Assembly: GCF_963678635.1 (NCBI RefSeq)
Contig: NC_087063.1
Coordinates: forward strand, 70,327,617 to 70,391,616
Source of the DNA: Symsagittifera roscoffensis
Lineage: Eukaryota; Xenacoelomorpha; Acoela; Convolutidae
Reading direction: 5' to 3'
DNA length: 64,000 bases
The notes under the pieces were generated by a model. That model worked only from the letters and a program-made list of their open reading frames with translations. It was not told the origin of the DNA and did no database searches. Positions within the stretch are counted from its first letter, which is position 1. Each line of letters begins with the position of its first letter. Both the position numbers and the translations under genes were made by a program. This document shows, in pieces, positions 13,401-23,879 of this stretch.

Positions 13401-13852
13401 ATGATAAGGATGCCATCAATTGAAAGTTTCTGCTATATAAAACGGCTGTTTTGATCTTTTAATTCAAACGTTTTTTTTGCAACAAAATTCTTGATTATGA
13501 AAACTTCCTGATAGAATTTTGTATTCCTTTAAATTATTCAGATTTCGCTGACTAAATGATCTAGAAACATAATCCTGGTTCAATAAAAATATAATGAGAT
13601 GCTAAAAATAAATTAATGCTTCGAGCTTTTTTTAAATCAGAAATTTTATCATTAAACAATTTTATTAGTGTGGAGCATTTGAAAAACCTGACGACAAATT
13701 TGACAGGAATTTCTTTTCGCGAAAGAAAAAGATTTTGAAATTTCTGCACGTGTTTTTAGACAGAACAAAAAGTCGATGAAATATATTGCGTCTATCCGGG
13801 TAAAATATAGGACAACAAAAAATGACTTACCTTTGATTTGCGATGACGCCAT
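1405..13852 (-). CDS. LAMP/CD68-type lysosome-associated membrane glycoprotein, 7 exons, 289 aa
   Basis: Coding exons on the minus strand are 13852-13831, 10644-10559, 10483-10382, 9837-9682, 3244-3082, 2417-2226 and 1553-1405. All have GT/AG borders (for example GTAAGT after exon 1 and GTGAGT after exon 4), and phases agree throughout, giving 289 residues. Exon 1 starts MASSQIK and joins exon 2 to make a signal peptide with core LSLLVLCVLSFTS. The luminal part (about 25-252) has six cysteines (89, 98, 105, 137, 198, 244) and several N-x-S/T sites, including NSS, NHT and NIT. It matches the membrane-proximal LAMP fold, with the SYKC and YQVQAF motifs. One membrane segment (about 253-276) is followed by a short basic tail ending NYQAL. 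This YxxPhi signal directs LAMPs to lysosomes through AP adaptors. With a single domain it resembles CD68, LAMP5 or UNC-46 in size rather than two-domain LAMP1/2. Introns host LINE, Gypsy and MITE insertions. Exons are clearly GC-richer than introns. The family call is firm; the orthology within it is not. Confidence 0.9.
2534..2715. mobile_element. Foldback MITE in LAMP-like intron
   Basis: Two arms of about 70-80 bp face each other. TTGAGGGAAA and then TTACTTGACGATAAGTG on the left match the reverse complement of CACTTATTCGTCAAGTAA and TTTCCCTCAA on the right. An inner pair, AGAACAGAATC and GATTCTGTTCT, continues the stem. The loop is only about 40 bp. There is no coding capacity. I did not find a convincing target-site duplication. 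Confidence 0.65.
2860..2898 (+). repeat. Isolated right end of the GGCCAAACTGTG inverted-repeat family
   Basis: GTGCGCCTATCC, then TGCACAGTTTGGCC, matches the right terminus of the 1.44 kb element ending at 58,566 almost base for base. The rest of that element is not seen here, so this is a truncated copy or a solo end. Confidence 0.55.
4130..4530 (-). pseudogene. LINE 3' fragment: C-terminal zinc-knuckle region of a non-LTR retrotransposon ORF
   Basis: The minus frame from 4364 contains DTVEHRLDCPDTAATRQELF, the C-x-x-C...H...C type pattern that closes the pol ORF of many CR1/Jockey-like LINEs, followed by an LTLAARTLPK stretch and a stop near 4134. Upstream (4370-4530) a second frame reads like the preceding RLANWMKTVS segment but contains a stop. 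Just after the stop the minus strand has a (CAA)n/(AAG)n run, like a LINE 3' tail. The RT domain is absent, so this is a 5'-truncated dead copy inside the LAMP-like intron, on the same strand as the gene. Confidence 0.75.
4759..5058 (-). pseudogene. Possible 3' end of Gypsy pol (weak)
   Basis: A 99-codon open frame on the minus strand follows the Gypsy pol remnants and is basic and charged (TVLRNLTKEPS, WNEKLSKKSAF). Its position fits the integrase C-terminus, but I see no diagnostic motif. Confidence 0.3.
5655..6008 (-). repeat. Tandem duplication of about 180 bp inside Gypsy RNase H
   Basis: Blocks near 5655-5830 and 5838-6008 share long stretches, including CTTTGATAGATTCCAATTTT, GCCGAATGAGTGCTTT and CCGTCGCAACTGTTAAATG. 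Translated on the minus strand, each copy carries the NYIFGRHLTVATDDKAL motif, equivalent to the Gypsy RNase H segment around ...TDHKAL. The two copies have since diverged by point changes. Confidence 0.75.
6127..7238 (-). pseudogene. Gypsy pol remnant: reverse transcriptase and RNase H
   Basis: From 7238 downward the fragments are PVQQKGRRVPITLQ (N-terminal RT), MDLTDVHWHLPKAKK (RT palm, normally ...DL..a.wqi), an FKDD position where YxDD is expected, KKCEWLGHCNTHSCITP (the KC.F.....LGH motif), then SFMGSTLSLRNFLPALANYS and QSAFANLKKRVA (the RT/RNase H connection). The YxDD tyrosine is altered, and stops and frame changes interrupt the reading, so the product is dead. Confidence 0.75.
7410..7988 (-). 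pseudogene. Gypsy gag remnant
   Basis: Two minus-strand ORFs (7988-7749 and 7739-7410) together resemble a Ty3/Gypsy capsid. The first has NPLYLGNNCKTWIQ, like the LG.nw..W...f start of gag. The second has ETYQLLSRKKHNWESLEMFH followed by LNELAARFNLRTKG, like the R.q..ge....f...l..la..C.f segment. A frame break separates them. Confidence 0.6.
8151..9470. other. Intronic sequence without recognised features
   Basis: It probably includes a degraded Gypsy LTR close to 8.15-8.7 kb, but no duplicate was found to prove it. A 21-bp-scale repeat (CTCGGCGCGAGATTCTT) occurs twice near 8,871 and 8,913. No exon is seen. Confidence 0.35.
9471..9652. mobile_element. Small inverted-repeat element with GGCCGAGGT ends
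   Basis: GGCCGAGGTGCGCGAC on the left faces GTCGCGTACCTCGGCC on the right, about 180 bp apart. Inside, the palindrome GTCGCGAC and its variants recur about five times. It is non-coding and lies 30 bp from LAMP-like exon 4. It is consistent with a MITE. No clear target duplication was seen. Confidence 0.6.
9935..10130. mobile_element. Fragment of the hAT-like GGGCGGATCTAGG family
   Basis: GGGCAGATCTAGGATTTTC followed by a poly-G run matches the end of the element at 60,414-60,951. The next blocks (CGAGCTCTC, AAAGCACTAAAAAGACCCTG, and a GCCAAAAA run) match its interior in inverted orientation. The far end is not recognisable, so the copy is truncated. Confidence 0.6.
11925..12050 (+). repeat. 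Fragment of the 58.6-60.2 kb foldback family
   Basis: TTTTTTTCTTCAGACAAATTT, TTCTATATCATTCAAAA and the following TTGCTATCCTGAGCTTAAA block align with the left arm of the foldback element at about 58,690-58,800 in the same order. Only one arm is recognisable here. Confidence 0.5.
12675..12765 (+). repeat. tRNA-like stretch, possible SINE head
   Basis: GCATACTCGCCTGGCAATCC followed by GAAGGTTGCCGGTTTGATGCC resembles the anticodon-to-T-arm part of tRNA-derived SINE heads. GGTTTGATGCC is close to the pol III B box GGTTCGANNCC. The A-box side is poor and no full cloverleaf forms by eye, so I do not call a tRNA gene. Confidence 0.3.
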
Positions 13853-16460
13853 TTGAGGCTGATTATTCGAAGACTTGAAGGTTTTAAGATTCTGAATAGC
13901 TGACTTCTAAAAACCTTATTCAAATGGTAGTTTCAGTTCAAAATTGTACAGAAACAAAGGCGATAAAGTGCGTTCGAAACTAAGACAAAAAGAAAACAAG
14001 AATAATCAAAATTTGTTCTAAACAAACTTCAAACTAGTCAAAAATGACAAGCTCTATCAAAATGTATGCTTTCTCAAAGCAAGTTCATCGATTTAAGATA
14101 GGTTGAGCTCTTATAATGTAGCAGTGTTAAATAGTTAAAGAGTTTTACATTTGCAAATTCTGAATAACTTGGATAGATTTTATATATTCACGTGCTTTTG
14201 CAAATAAATGGTACGTTTTGGGCGAATGCTTTGAGCAATGTTCGAGGTTAAATATTAACCAAATCATTGGCAAATGTCACAACATCCTGTCTTGCGTCAC
14301 AGCTCAAACTTAACTACAATAAACCATTTTAATGCTTGAAAGTCCTAGGATAGATAAAAATAATGTACAGCATTCAACTAGGTTTTTTATTTACTTGTAA
14401 AAAACGAGGTAAAAAAGCAGATACTCTGAATTTGTAATTAATTTTCTTTGTGCAGACTTTTATAGGAAATTAAAAGCTACGGAACGAAACGTAATCGCTT
14501 AAACTGAACTAAATAAAGCGCTATTTAAAACGCAAACATTGATAAAAAATTGCTCATTTATCTTCATGGAGGCCTAATAAAAAAAATAAAAACTGTTTTG
14601 GGATCTCTTTAACTATTTTTTTCCTTTGTTACCCAGTAACGATTTGCCACTTTCTATAATGAATTAACTCAACGGTTAAGCATTATGTGAATTTTGTATT
14701 TAGCAACGAATATCGCCCAGGTGTGGGGGGATTCTGTAAAAGGAGCGATAGGTATACTTTGATGCTTAACATTCGATTTGTATTAAAAAAGAGATAAAAA
14801 CACCTCAAAAAATCTTCCGATGCGAAAATAATTTAAATAAAATCTCAAGTTGAGATATATGTATATATTCGGCGTCCCGAGCGACGAAATTAGTCAAATA
14901 GGTTTCGGTGTCAGTCGTGAGCGTGAGCTTAATTGTTTATTGTGAGATCCGAGTTCAAAATACACATCCAAACACAATCGCTCTGAAGAATTTTATGATA
15001 AAAAGACTAATATAATTGGCCTACATAACTCTGCTGTTTCTTAAGTTGACATATCGCGTTATTGCCTAGACTTGCCGTACAATTTATAAAAGTGTGAACA
15101 AATCCTCAAAGTCAGCTTCAAATCTCAGTTAAGTTTAGCTGAAGGCTGAATTGACTTGATGGATAATGAACTAATTTAGTAAGAAAATTGAACTCTAGCT
15201 TTTGCAAACGCTTCTGCTACCTTTCGTAACTAACAAAACCTAGATGAAGCTTCGAATTTCTTAATTCTTTCTCTCGGTTTTCATGTGGCCCTGTTCATTT
15301 TTGCAGCAGTTTGCCATTTAAAACTATAAAGCTAAAATAATTTTTTCCTGAAAATCTCGGTAAAACAGGAAAAAGATTGATACAGAAGCTCCGAACGTAT
15401 TTACCGCGGTAAAACACTTGAAAAAAATGCACATTTTTGTTAATTAGGGGAGAGGAACTGATTTTTGAAAATCATTTGTGATCTCTAACATTTGATGACT
15501 TTATCCCACAATAACCACATGTGCAAGTTATAGCCCCATAATAATAAAAATAACAGTGATGGACGAGGGCATAGTTTTTTGTTACAAGGACTGTTAGGGG
15601 GACTAGAAAAGAGCTCATTCAATATTAATATGAATAAAGCTGAATTTATAGTAGCAACCAAAGAGGTTGTTCCCGACTTCCAGTTTTTCCAAAAACTATT
15701 TAAGCTTTTGTTGGTTTCTGCAAATTTGCCAGACACATGTCAGTATCCATGAGCAAATGTTTTCCAGATTAGACTTTTTCACAAAATAGTTTTTGTGCAA
15801 CTCACCGATTACATTCTTCGGATGTTCTGTTTCTTCAACCCATTTTTTGTGCTACTGTATTTGCTAAGAATGTATCTCTTGTCTAAAAATAGCTTTTTTG
15901 TTTTTGCTTTGAGAAATTTTGCGTTTTACAAAAGCAAATTTTGCGGTTCCGTGTTTTGTCCCAACTTGCATTGAATTTGAACGAAAGATTCTACTTCGAT
16001 GTTGTATCTGCATTTGATTCTGGTGACAAACACTGAAAGAACAAACTTTTCAGACAATAAGGAGAATGGCTAAAAAATACTAAACTAAGTCCCTAGCCGA
16101 ATCTCAGAACAATTTTTGCACAAAAATATAGTAGCAAAATGATCGAGTCAACTGAAGCTGGCGACTTTTTTTAAGGTCAGTCACTGAAAGTTACCCGCAA
16201 GACGCTGTTCTTAAGAACTTTTTGCTTGAAAACTCATTTGCTTAAGTAGAAGTAAAACAAAAGTAGCCCCTTGAAGTTTCTTTTATACAACTTTTATGTT
16301 TTTTGATACATACTGAAAAAAAAACCTCAAACCTATAAGTTTTTTTTCCTTGAAGTGGTGTGGAAGAAAATTAAGGTATTATATGATTTTAACATATCCG
16401 AAACTTTAGCCTTTGCTATTTCAAAACATGAAAAAAAAAATTCAGAGAACCATATAATGT
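13853..16460. other. Upstream region of the LAMP-like gene, no gene seen
   Basis: AT-rich sequence. It should contain the LAMP-like 5' UTR (just above 13,852) and promoter, but no TATA box or start site can be assigned with confidence. The small ORFs here have no protein-like composition. Confidence 0.4.
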
Positions 16461-16469
16461 AGTGAGAAC

Positions 16470-18700
16470 TCTGTTGGTTTTTTGATTCGACCACTGAAAA
16501 TGGGAGCAACTTTGTAATCAGACGTGTTCTTAAATTTTGTTTTTCACGCCAAATCAGGTATTACAAATAATCATCGAAATGAGTCAAGTGACTTATCACA
16601 TTGAAGCCTTTTGTAACTTTTGAAGCTTATGAAACTTTTGAGAGAAACGCAATCGGGTAACATTCGTAGAATAAGAATTCGGATTAAAAAATTTGAATTT
16701 CATCTAGGGGAAAATGGGTTGTGGAAGCTTCATTTAAAGCATCCTTGGCAATAAACGTTTTCTTAAAAAAATGTATAAAATTATTGCGCAAATGAATCAA
16801 TTCTTTTGGAAATTTGTTCATTTTTTGTTTTACATTTGTTGAAGACAACCGTTGTCAGTTTTGCTTTGCCTAATTTTTTTTGAGTTTTTACGCGTTTAAT
16901 TTTTTTTTTGAGTTTTTACGCGTTTGTACAGTTTTCATACTAGTTTGAAATCACAGCACTCACAAAAAATGACACTAAACTCTAGAATAATAAAAAAAAC
17001 GTCTTTTCTGGTAGTTCAAACTTATTCAAATGAATCATTATCTGAAACAATCGAAACGAAACAAATGCTTTAAAAAAAATTCTTCAATAAAATGGTTTTG
17101 ATGCAACCATTATGTAAAAAAAACACAAAAAAAATTATATTCATTTTTTTTTAGCTTCAAAATTTTTTAATAACTAGATTTGAGCTACAAATTTTTTCAA
17201 TTTGATATAATTGAGGTTCCATGTCATTGTTCCGACGATTTGAACAATGGGCAGAAACTTTGTATTAGTGTGTGTTTCAGTTTTGTTCTTTTGTTTTCCA
17301 CGCAAAATCAGCCTCCACAAATAATCATGGGAATGGGTTGAGTCATATACAGATTTATACATTTTCAGTCGTGGTTCGAACAACATAAAAATTTTCAAGT
17401 TTTTCTGAGTGTCGAGAAAAGCTTGTTTATGAAATTTTGATTTTTCGTCTCATTTTGAGCGAGTAGAGCAAGCGAGCAGGCTTACTATAGCTCAGTTCAT
17501 TAGTTTAATAGCAGCCGTAAAAAATAAGTTTTAGTTATTAATTTTTTTGAGTCTTTTAGCGCTGTTTTGGAATCAAGATTTTTTTTGTGTACGATTTTTT
17601 TGGTTTTTCTTATAAATTTCTTAATCATTTTTCCACACAGTGTGTTTCAATGAAAATCAACAAGCCTGTGCTTAACTTTTTTCAGTGGAATCCAATTTTA
17701 AATACAATTTTTTTGCTGAGCAAATTATTATAATATAATTTTAATTTATGGATAACTGCTTGCTATAATATTTTCTATAATTTTATGTGCATCTTTTTGA
17801 TCCGTTTTTCAAAAATTTAGAAAAAAAATTCTGATCAGATTTTGGTTTCCTTTTTTGGCATTCATACGGGTTAAACTTATTGCGCAATTTTTTTTCTCTG
17901 TCATCAGCAGAATTTTGCAACAAAATTTTTTAAATCTGATATAATCAAATTTTTTATGGACTTTTTCCGATCACTTAAAAACTGGGGAGGAACATTGTAT
18001 TCGGGTGTGTTAATTTTTTTTGTTTTCTACGCAAAATCAGTATGCACAAAAGCAGTATGACTTGACTTTTTTTGTTTTATATAAATTTTTTTTCATGTAT
18101 ATTGGATTTCACTGAAAGTGAATGAGCTTATTTGCTTAATTTTTTTCAGTGGAATCCAATATATACTACATTTTCTGAGAAAATATTTATTAATAAATAA
18201 CTTTAGTTTATGGAAAATTGCTTGCTTCAAAACACTTTTATAACTTTCTGAACTTATGGAATTGTCTGAAAATTAATCAAAATTTTGATCAATTTTTGGA
18301 TTTCATTGTTTTGACGGCATTCGTCATATGGAGTTATAAAGATTTCGCAATAAGTCATCATTAGAGTATAGCTCCAAAAATTTTTTAGTTTGATATTTTA
18401 TAAAATTTCATGTCATTGTTCCGATCATTTGCAAAATGGGGATGAACATTGTATTGGGGTGTTTTAGGTTTTGTATTTTTTTGTTTTGCTCGCACTACTT
18501 GCATCCACACATAATCACCGGATTCATTTGAGTGATACATTAAATGCCTTTCAGTCGTGTTTGAACGCCATTAAATTTTTTTCAGAAAAACTGGCCTCGA
18601 GAAAAATCGATTTGAAATTTCTGCTTTTTCGTCTAAATTCGAGCGGGTAAATTAAGCGAGCAAGCTCACGATAACTTATCTTAATAGCTTTCTGAAAAAG
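16470..18700 (+). repeat. Cluster of four R1 dispersed-repeat copies
   Basis: Copies begin near 16,470, 17,200, 17,925 and 18,385. Shared blocks are TGTCATTGTTCCGA, an ATGGGGA-GAACATTGTATT block, TTTGTTTTCCACGCAAAATC, CACAAATAATCATCGGAATG, TTTCAGTCGTG, GAGAAAA and, at the end, GAGCGAGTA..GCAAGCGAGCA. Spacing is irregular (about 730, 725 and 460 bp). A second short block, TTTTTTCAGTGGAATCCAAT, occurs between copies near 17,680 and 18,145. No ORF is present. Confidence 0.65.
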
Positions 18701-20915
18701 TTTGATTTTTTTTGTTTTTGCAGTCATTTTACGGCAAAATTTGTTTTCAAAATTTCATACTTTATTATGACTTTCGATTATTCCGAAGCTCTACTTTTTC
18801 GTCCTTTTTTTATCACACTACGCAAAAAAAAACTACAATTAAACTTTTTTGTTTTTTTTTTCTGAGACTATGGTGGAAACATTATGTGCTCCTTGCACAG
18901 TAGACGGCTATCCTTGTTTATCAGATAAATTTATTTTCCCAATCATTTTTAAAACAAAAGTTGTTGAAAATTTAATCAATAATAGTTACCGATAACTACT
19001 CCCCTGGCTCACATTATTTTTTGAACACAAGACCATATTATTACGGATTGCATTTTTTTATGCCAAGAAAATATGTAGATATTTAAATTTTGCGAAATTC
19101 GCACAACTTTGATCAAGTTTTCCTATATTAATTTTTGGTTTTAAGACTCAAAACAAGCATTCCAAAGTCGAAACAAAATGAGTGCTGGTCCTCATCTCGA
19201 GGCGGATCAAGATTGTCGCATGGGAGAGAGAGAATTTTTAAATGAAAATGTTTGAGTGCTGGTTGCACCATAAATTGATGTTTCGATTGCATAAACATTC
19301 GCATAAATGTACTAAGGATACCGTTTCTTAGTGGTTTTGACAAGTTATATTGTAAACAAGTATAGATTAGTAAAATATGTAAATAATTTATTTTATACCT
19401 ACGATGGCTTTAAAAGCCAAAGAAACATGTCTTTGATCTGCTAATGGATCCATCAGAGGGAAGGATGTCGAAAAATTGGTAACTTGGCCGAAACGCAGAA
19501 ACAATTTTAAGGCTAGCATGCCAAAAATACACATCTCAAGCGGTCGAGCTGCAGCATCACTGATAGGTTTTTAAGAAAATGGATATAGGGCATTTATTTT
19601 TTCGTTTTTTTCCTCAAATGAATGGTTTTGAGCAGTTCCCATTTTTGACAAGGAGAAAAATCGCAATCCATGTTTTCTTTTAACAATTTTTTCCTAAGAT
19701 GGTGATTAAATTTATCATTTGTCAAAACAAAAAAATTGCCTGAAATCAACTGTGAAGAATAGAACAAAAAAATTCAAAGAAAAGGCAAGATTGCAATCGT
19801 GCTTTCTTTTTAACGAAGTAATTAATTTGTTTCCTGTTTTGCGTTTCGGACCAAAGAAGTAGTTGAAATTGGAAACAAAAATCTTTTGTTGCTCTAATCA
19901 AATGTTCCCAGTACGTCCTTAATCTAAGAAGAAGCTTTGATTGAAATTTCTATCACTAAAATCAGCCGCTCTCCAAACGATTCAAAATAGGTAAGTTTCA
20001 ATTGTTTTCAATATTTCGATAAAATATTTTTTCTTTAACGTTGGAAAATCGCAGAAAACTTGATCAGAAAACTGAGATTCGAAATAAATAAGAGAAGTAA
20101 ATTGTTTTGTTTTCGAATTTTTCCAGTTTCTGAAGATGAGGCTGAAAAGGATTCCAATATTGCTACCGTAAGACGAATTGCCCTAAAGGAATATTCTAAA
20201 TTTTGCAAACTTCACCCCCGATATAAGAGCTTATCTCAGTTCTCATATATGATTTTTATCATGAATGAGACAACTTTCGGCTGATTCAAATGCTTCGCAT
20301 ATTTAGCTTTTAAGTCGCATGGTTTAGTTAACTACATAAAGCACTTCCTTAACGAGGCATACTCCTTAGAAGAATTTTTTCCTCTTGTTTGAACTCCAAT
20401 TGATTGCAATTTATTGCCAATCAGAAACGTCACGTCGTCAAAGTCTTTTTCAACGTCACGTCGGAAACAGCGATCATAATATTCACATTTTCAAATAGGT
20501 TTTCCATGCAACCTAAGAACAAATAATCAACTGAAAACCTAAAGAAAACGACAGCTGAAATAGCTCTGAAATAGCTCTGACTCAAGGTTTGTCAAAATTT
20601 TATAGTTTTTCAATTATATTTTGTTTTGTAACTTGAATGAAGGACGGCCTCTCTATTCTTAACGCCTCTTTGAAGCAATTAAAGGTTAAAATCAGCATCT
20701 AATATAGCGTGATGCAAAAAACTTTTCACTTTTCGATAGTAGTTTACGTGTATCTCTGGTTGAAAACATTCAAGTTTTTTCAAACTTTTTGTGAAATACT
20801 AGTTATGCATATTAAAGCAATCTCATTATACTACCTAGCCTACGAAGCAATTTACAATTATTGTAAATACTATCGAGAAAGGGCAAGAAACTTAACTTCA
20901 GGAATAGCTAAGATT
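18701..20915. other. Gene-free AT-rich stretch
   Basis: Short ORFs only, none with recognisable motifs. No inverted or direct repeat with clear borders was found. Confidence 0.35.
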
Positions 20916-20919
20916 ATTT

Positions 20920-21060
20920 TCTTTTCTTTTGTTTTCCACGCAAACTCAATTATCACAAATAACCATTAGAATGGACCGAGTGATACATCATTTAAAAGCC
21001 CAACATTTTCCACGCAGTGTCGAGAAAAACCGGGTTGAAGTTTTTAAGTTTTAGTTTAAC
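20920..21060 (+). repeat. Partial R1 repeat copy
   Basis: It contains TTTTGTTTTCCACGCAAACTC, CACAAATAACCATTAGAATG, GAGTGATACATCATTTAAAAG and GTGTCGAGAAAAACCGG in family order. Confidence 0.55.
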
Positions 21061-21439
21061 GTGTGTTATCTGAAAAATCAGGCTAAGGAAATTTGATTCT
21101 ACTGAAATGTAAGCTACGTAGCGATTCCAAGGCAAAAATTTAGCGTCAATTGATTTTTAGCTAATTTTAATTCTCTTTTTCTTCGTTATTCTTGTTTTTT
21201 AGACAAAAGATGTTGATTATGACTAATTCATTAACTTTCTACACCGACGTTTACATTTTATCCTCACACCGCGTACAAACAACGACTTACATATGAAAAA
21301 ATGTCAGAAAAATTGTTTTTTTTTTGTAGTTTTTGCTAAGAATATTGTCAAATATTCGGTGCTTATCTATGCAAGCAATGTGCTAACTAATGTTTTTTGC
21401 AAGAAAACTGATAGTTTTATATCTAAAATCCCACGTAAT

Positions 21440-21800
21440 TTTTTTGTTAATTGTACAGTGCACTACTGTTTGGTGCACAGTTTCAGCAATATCAAGGCAT
21501 ATATATGTTGCACGCATATATATGAGACGACGAAAAACGACATGAAAGTGAAAACATTCCGAAAAGACAGAAGTGAATTGACTTAAACTCATGAACACGA
21601 AAACTTTGAAATAATTGTTTTGTTTTTGTTTTTGTTTTTGCAACTGTTCAGATATCAACTTTTGTTTGAGGGAGTTAACTATTGTTTGAGGAAATTCTTG
21701 ACAATTGTTATTAGCTCTTGAAACAGAACAACGTACATAATTAAATAGAAAAACTTGAGATAAAACAGATTCCATACAGTTTGAGTTTTTATGGCACTCA
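21440..21800 (+). repeat. Pao-1 5' LTR (approximate)
   Basis: It shares GGCATATATATGTTGCACG, GACGACGAAAAACGACA, AACTCATGAACACGAAAACT and AAATAGAAAAACTTGAG with 28,395-28,745 and 30,545-30,860. Block order differs: the GCAACTGTTCAGATATCAAC block sits inside this copy but at the end of the 3' copies. The LTRs are therefore rearranged, and exact ends are uncertain. Confidence 0.65.
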
Positions 21801-22250
21801 ACTTTTATACGATCCTTTAATCTGGTAGAAAGATTCCCTGCTCCACATCAAAGGAGTTTTGCCGGGAGTATTTTGCAATCGCAAAACATTGAAAAAACTT
21901 TTGATTTGGTTGGTTACTGTTTTCCCCGGTCCCCGGTTTACTTAGAACTTAACGTCCTCATTGGGTTACTGATGTAACGTTTCACGTCCTCATTAAGTGA
22001 AACTAATTTTTTCTCTCTCTAGTATCAGAGAGACATATAGAAATATCTACAGCTCTGATAATTTATTTGTTTTTAATACTTGAATTTGGAATTTCCAAGT
22101 TACGTGCTTTCGCTTCTCGTTTAGTTTGAGATTTAGGTAGAAACAGAACATAGTCACAGCAGAGCCAATCACCACCGCAGCAACATTCGACAGCTCAACA
22201 ACAGCATCAACAACTCCGAACAACACAATCGACCAGCTTTCAACGACAGA

Positions 22251-23740
22251 ATGCCTACGAAAAGTACAATCGGACAAAGCAATTTTTTAGTCAAACGACA
22301 AGAACGAATCCTCAGCCGAATTGTTAAAGCCATCGCAGAAGAAGAAACCGACTTTAAACTAGCAGTAATCAAAGCAGAAACATCTTCACTCTTGAAGCAG
22401 CTTGAGGAATCGACGACTTACCTCATCCACCATTCGACAGAAGACTCACAGCCAGATGATCTCATGTCAACATTCACTGGAATTGAAGACAAGTAGTCGA
22501 CCTTGTCAGTGAGTACAGAAGCCTACTCAAGCGAAAAATTAATGAATGCAACAGACGCACTATCTGCAGCAAAAAACATCGCGCAGACCAACAACCAAAA
22601 CGCACCTATTCTTCAAACTATTCTTCAAAGCTAACAAAAACGCTCCTATCGAATTCAGCGCTAACTCATCACCAATCACCCCTACTCAACAGCAACAACC
22701 ATCGTTTTTTGTAGCAAACATGTCTACATCAGTCGAAAACAACCAGAATTTGCCAAACAACCAGTAGCATTAACCAACAGTTATTCCGCAATCGAATAGT
22801 TTTGCCGCATTACCGTTTATTCCGACCAATTTCACGACTCAGACTCACATCAACACAGCAGTTTACACTGCGTCAATTTCATTTTCCACGATTACACAGA
22901 CATCACGACTACCAAAGATCAAATTGACAAGTATGAAGTTGATCCAACGAAATGGAACACGTGGTACGGCTTGTTCCAAGCTACTGTTCACAGTCAACCA
23001 ATCTCCGACGCAGAAAAGCTACCACACTTGCAAACATTGACAACAGGAGCGCTCATCAAGCTATTTCCGAACACTCATGCAATAGCGCTATGTATGCAAC
23101 AGCTTTTCAAGAACTCGAACTACGATTTGGAAGACCAGACAATTATCAACAACTATATCAACAAGCTACAGCAACTCCGCATGCCTTCAACGCATCATAA
23201 GCAATCGTTTATGGAGTTTTCATATTCATTTGCAATCTTGTGGAAAACTTTTCGGACACTTATGTTCATCAACGACCTGAAGTCCACCATCTACGTGCAA
23301 ATTGCAGCCGACAATTTTCACCACTCTGAGCGACTACAATGGACCCAATACATCAACAACCGCATTCAGCAGCCCAGCTTTGCCTTAGCTTGTGACTATC
23401 TACCCCAAAAGAACTTCACTTCCTCATCTAGCCCACTTTCTTCATCAAGTCAACAAAAAAACAGTGAAAGCCAAAGCAACAACCTTCGCGGCAATAAGCC
23501 CCAAACACGCAACGACAGATTTTCGGAGATCACAAAAATACCGGAAAAAGGACGAACTCCTTGCGTTTTTTGTGACCTGGATCGTCACCCCTCACAATAT
23601 TTCATGTACATAGATTTAACATTTGACGATAAGCGAAAGCTTATACATGCAAAAAACCTTTGCCTTATTGTTTTGGACAATACATGGCAAAAGATTGCAC
23701 TTCGAAGCGAAAATGCATCACTTGCAACAGACAAAATCAT
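22251..23740 (+). pseudogene. Pao-1 gag remnant
   Basis: The first frame starts MPTKSTIGQSNFLVKRQERI and is a charged helical segment, as at the Bel/Pao gag N-terminus. After a break, a 356-codon frame (22971-24041) carries the capsid-like KWNTWYGLFQATVHSQPISD and LPHLQTLTTGALIKLF. The sequence then switches frame around ELRFGRPDNY. Near 23,560-23,740 a CCHC knuckle is split between frames (CVFCDLDRHPSQ and CFGQYMAKDC...CITC). Confidence 0.75.
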
Positions 23741-23879
23741 AGCAGCATTAATCAACAGCAAAATCCAAACAGCACTCGAAACCTTTCCTCACCGCAGAAA
23801 CTATCTTCAAACAGACCACACAATTCAGTCAACCGACAGAAGAAACGCTTCGCACACTCATTACTGCTCTATGTACCTT

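Larger units (their letters stand above)
10645..13830 (-). other. LAMP-like intron 1
   Basis: The intron runs from the GTAAGT donor after exon 1 to the TTTTTTCAG acceptor at 10,647-10,645. An in-frame-looking ATG (MSYRGSYDL) lies just upstream of exon 2 in the intron. It would bypass exon 1, but it spans the polypyrimidine tract of a good acceptor, so I prefer the exon 1 start. Two repeat fragments are listed separately; otherwise nothing coding is seen. Confidence 0.6.

Noticed and set aside
21383-21775. 130-codon minus-strand ORF, and similar ones at 28,335 and 30,394
   Set aside because: They run antisense through the Pao-1 LTRs and recur only because the LTR recurs.
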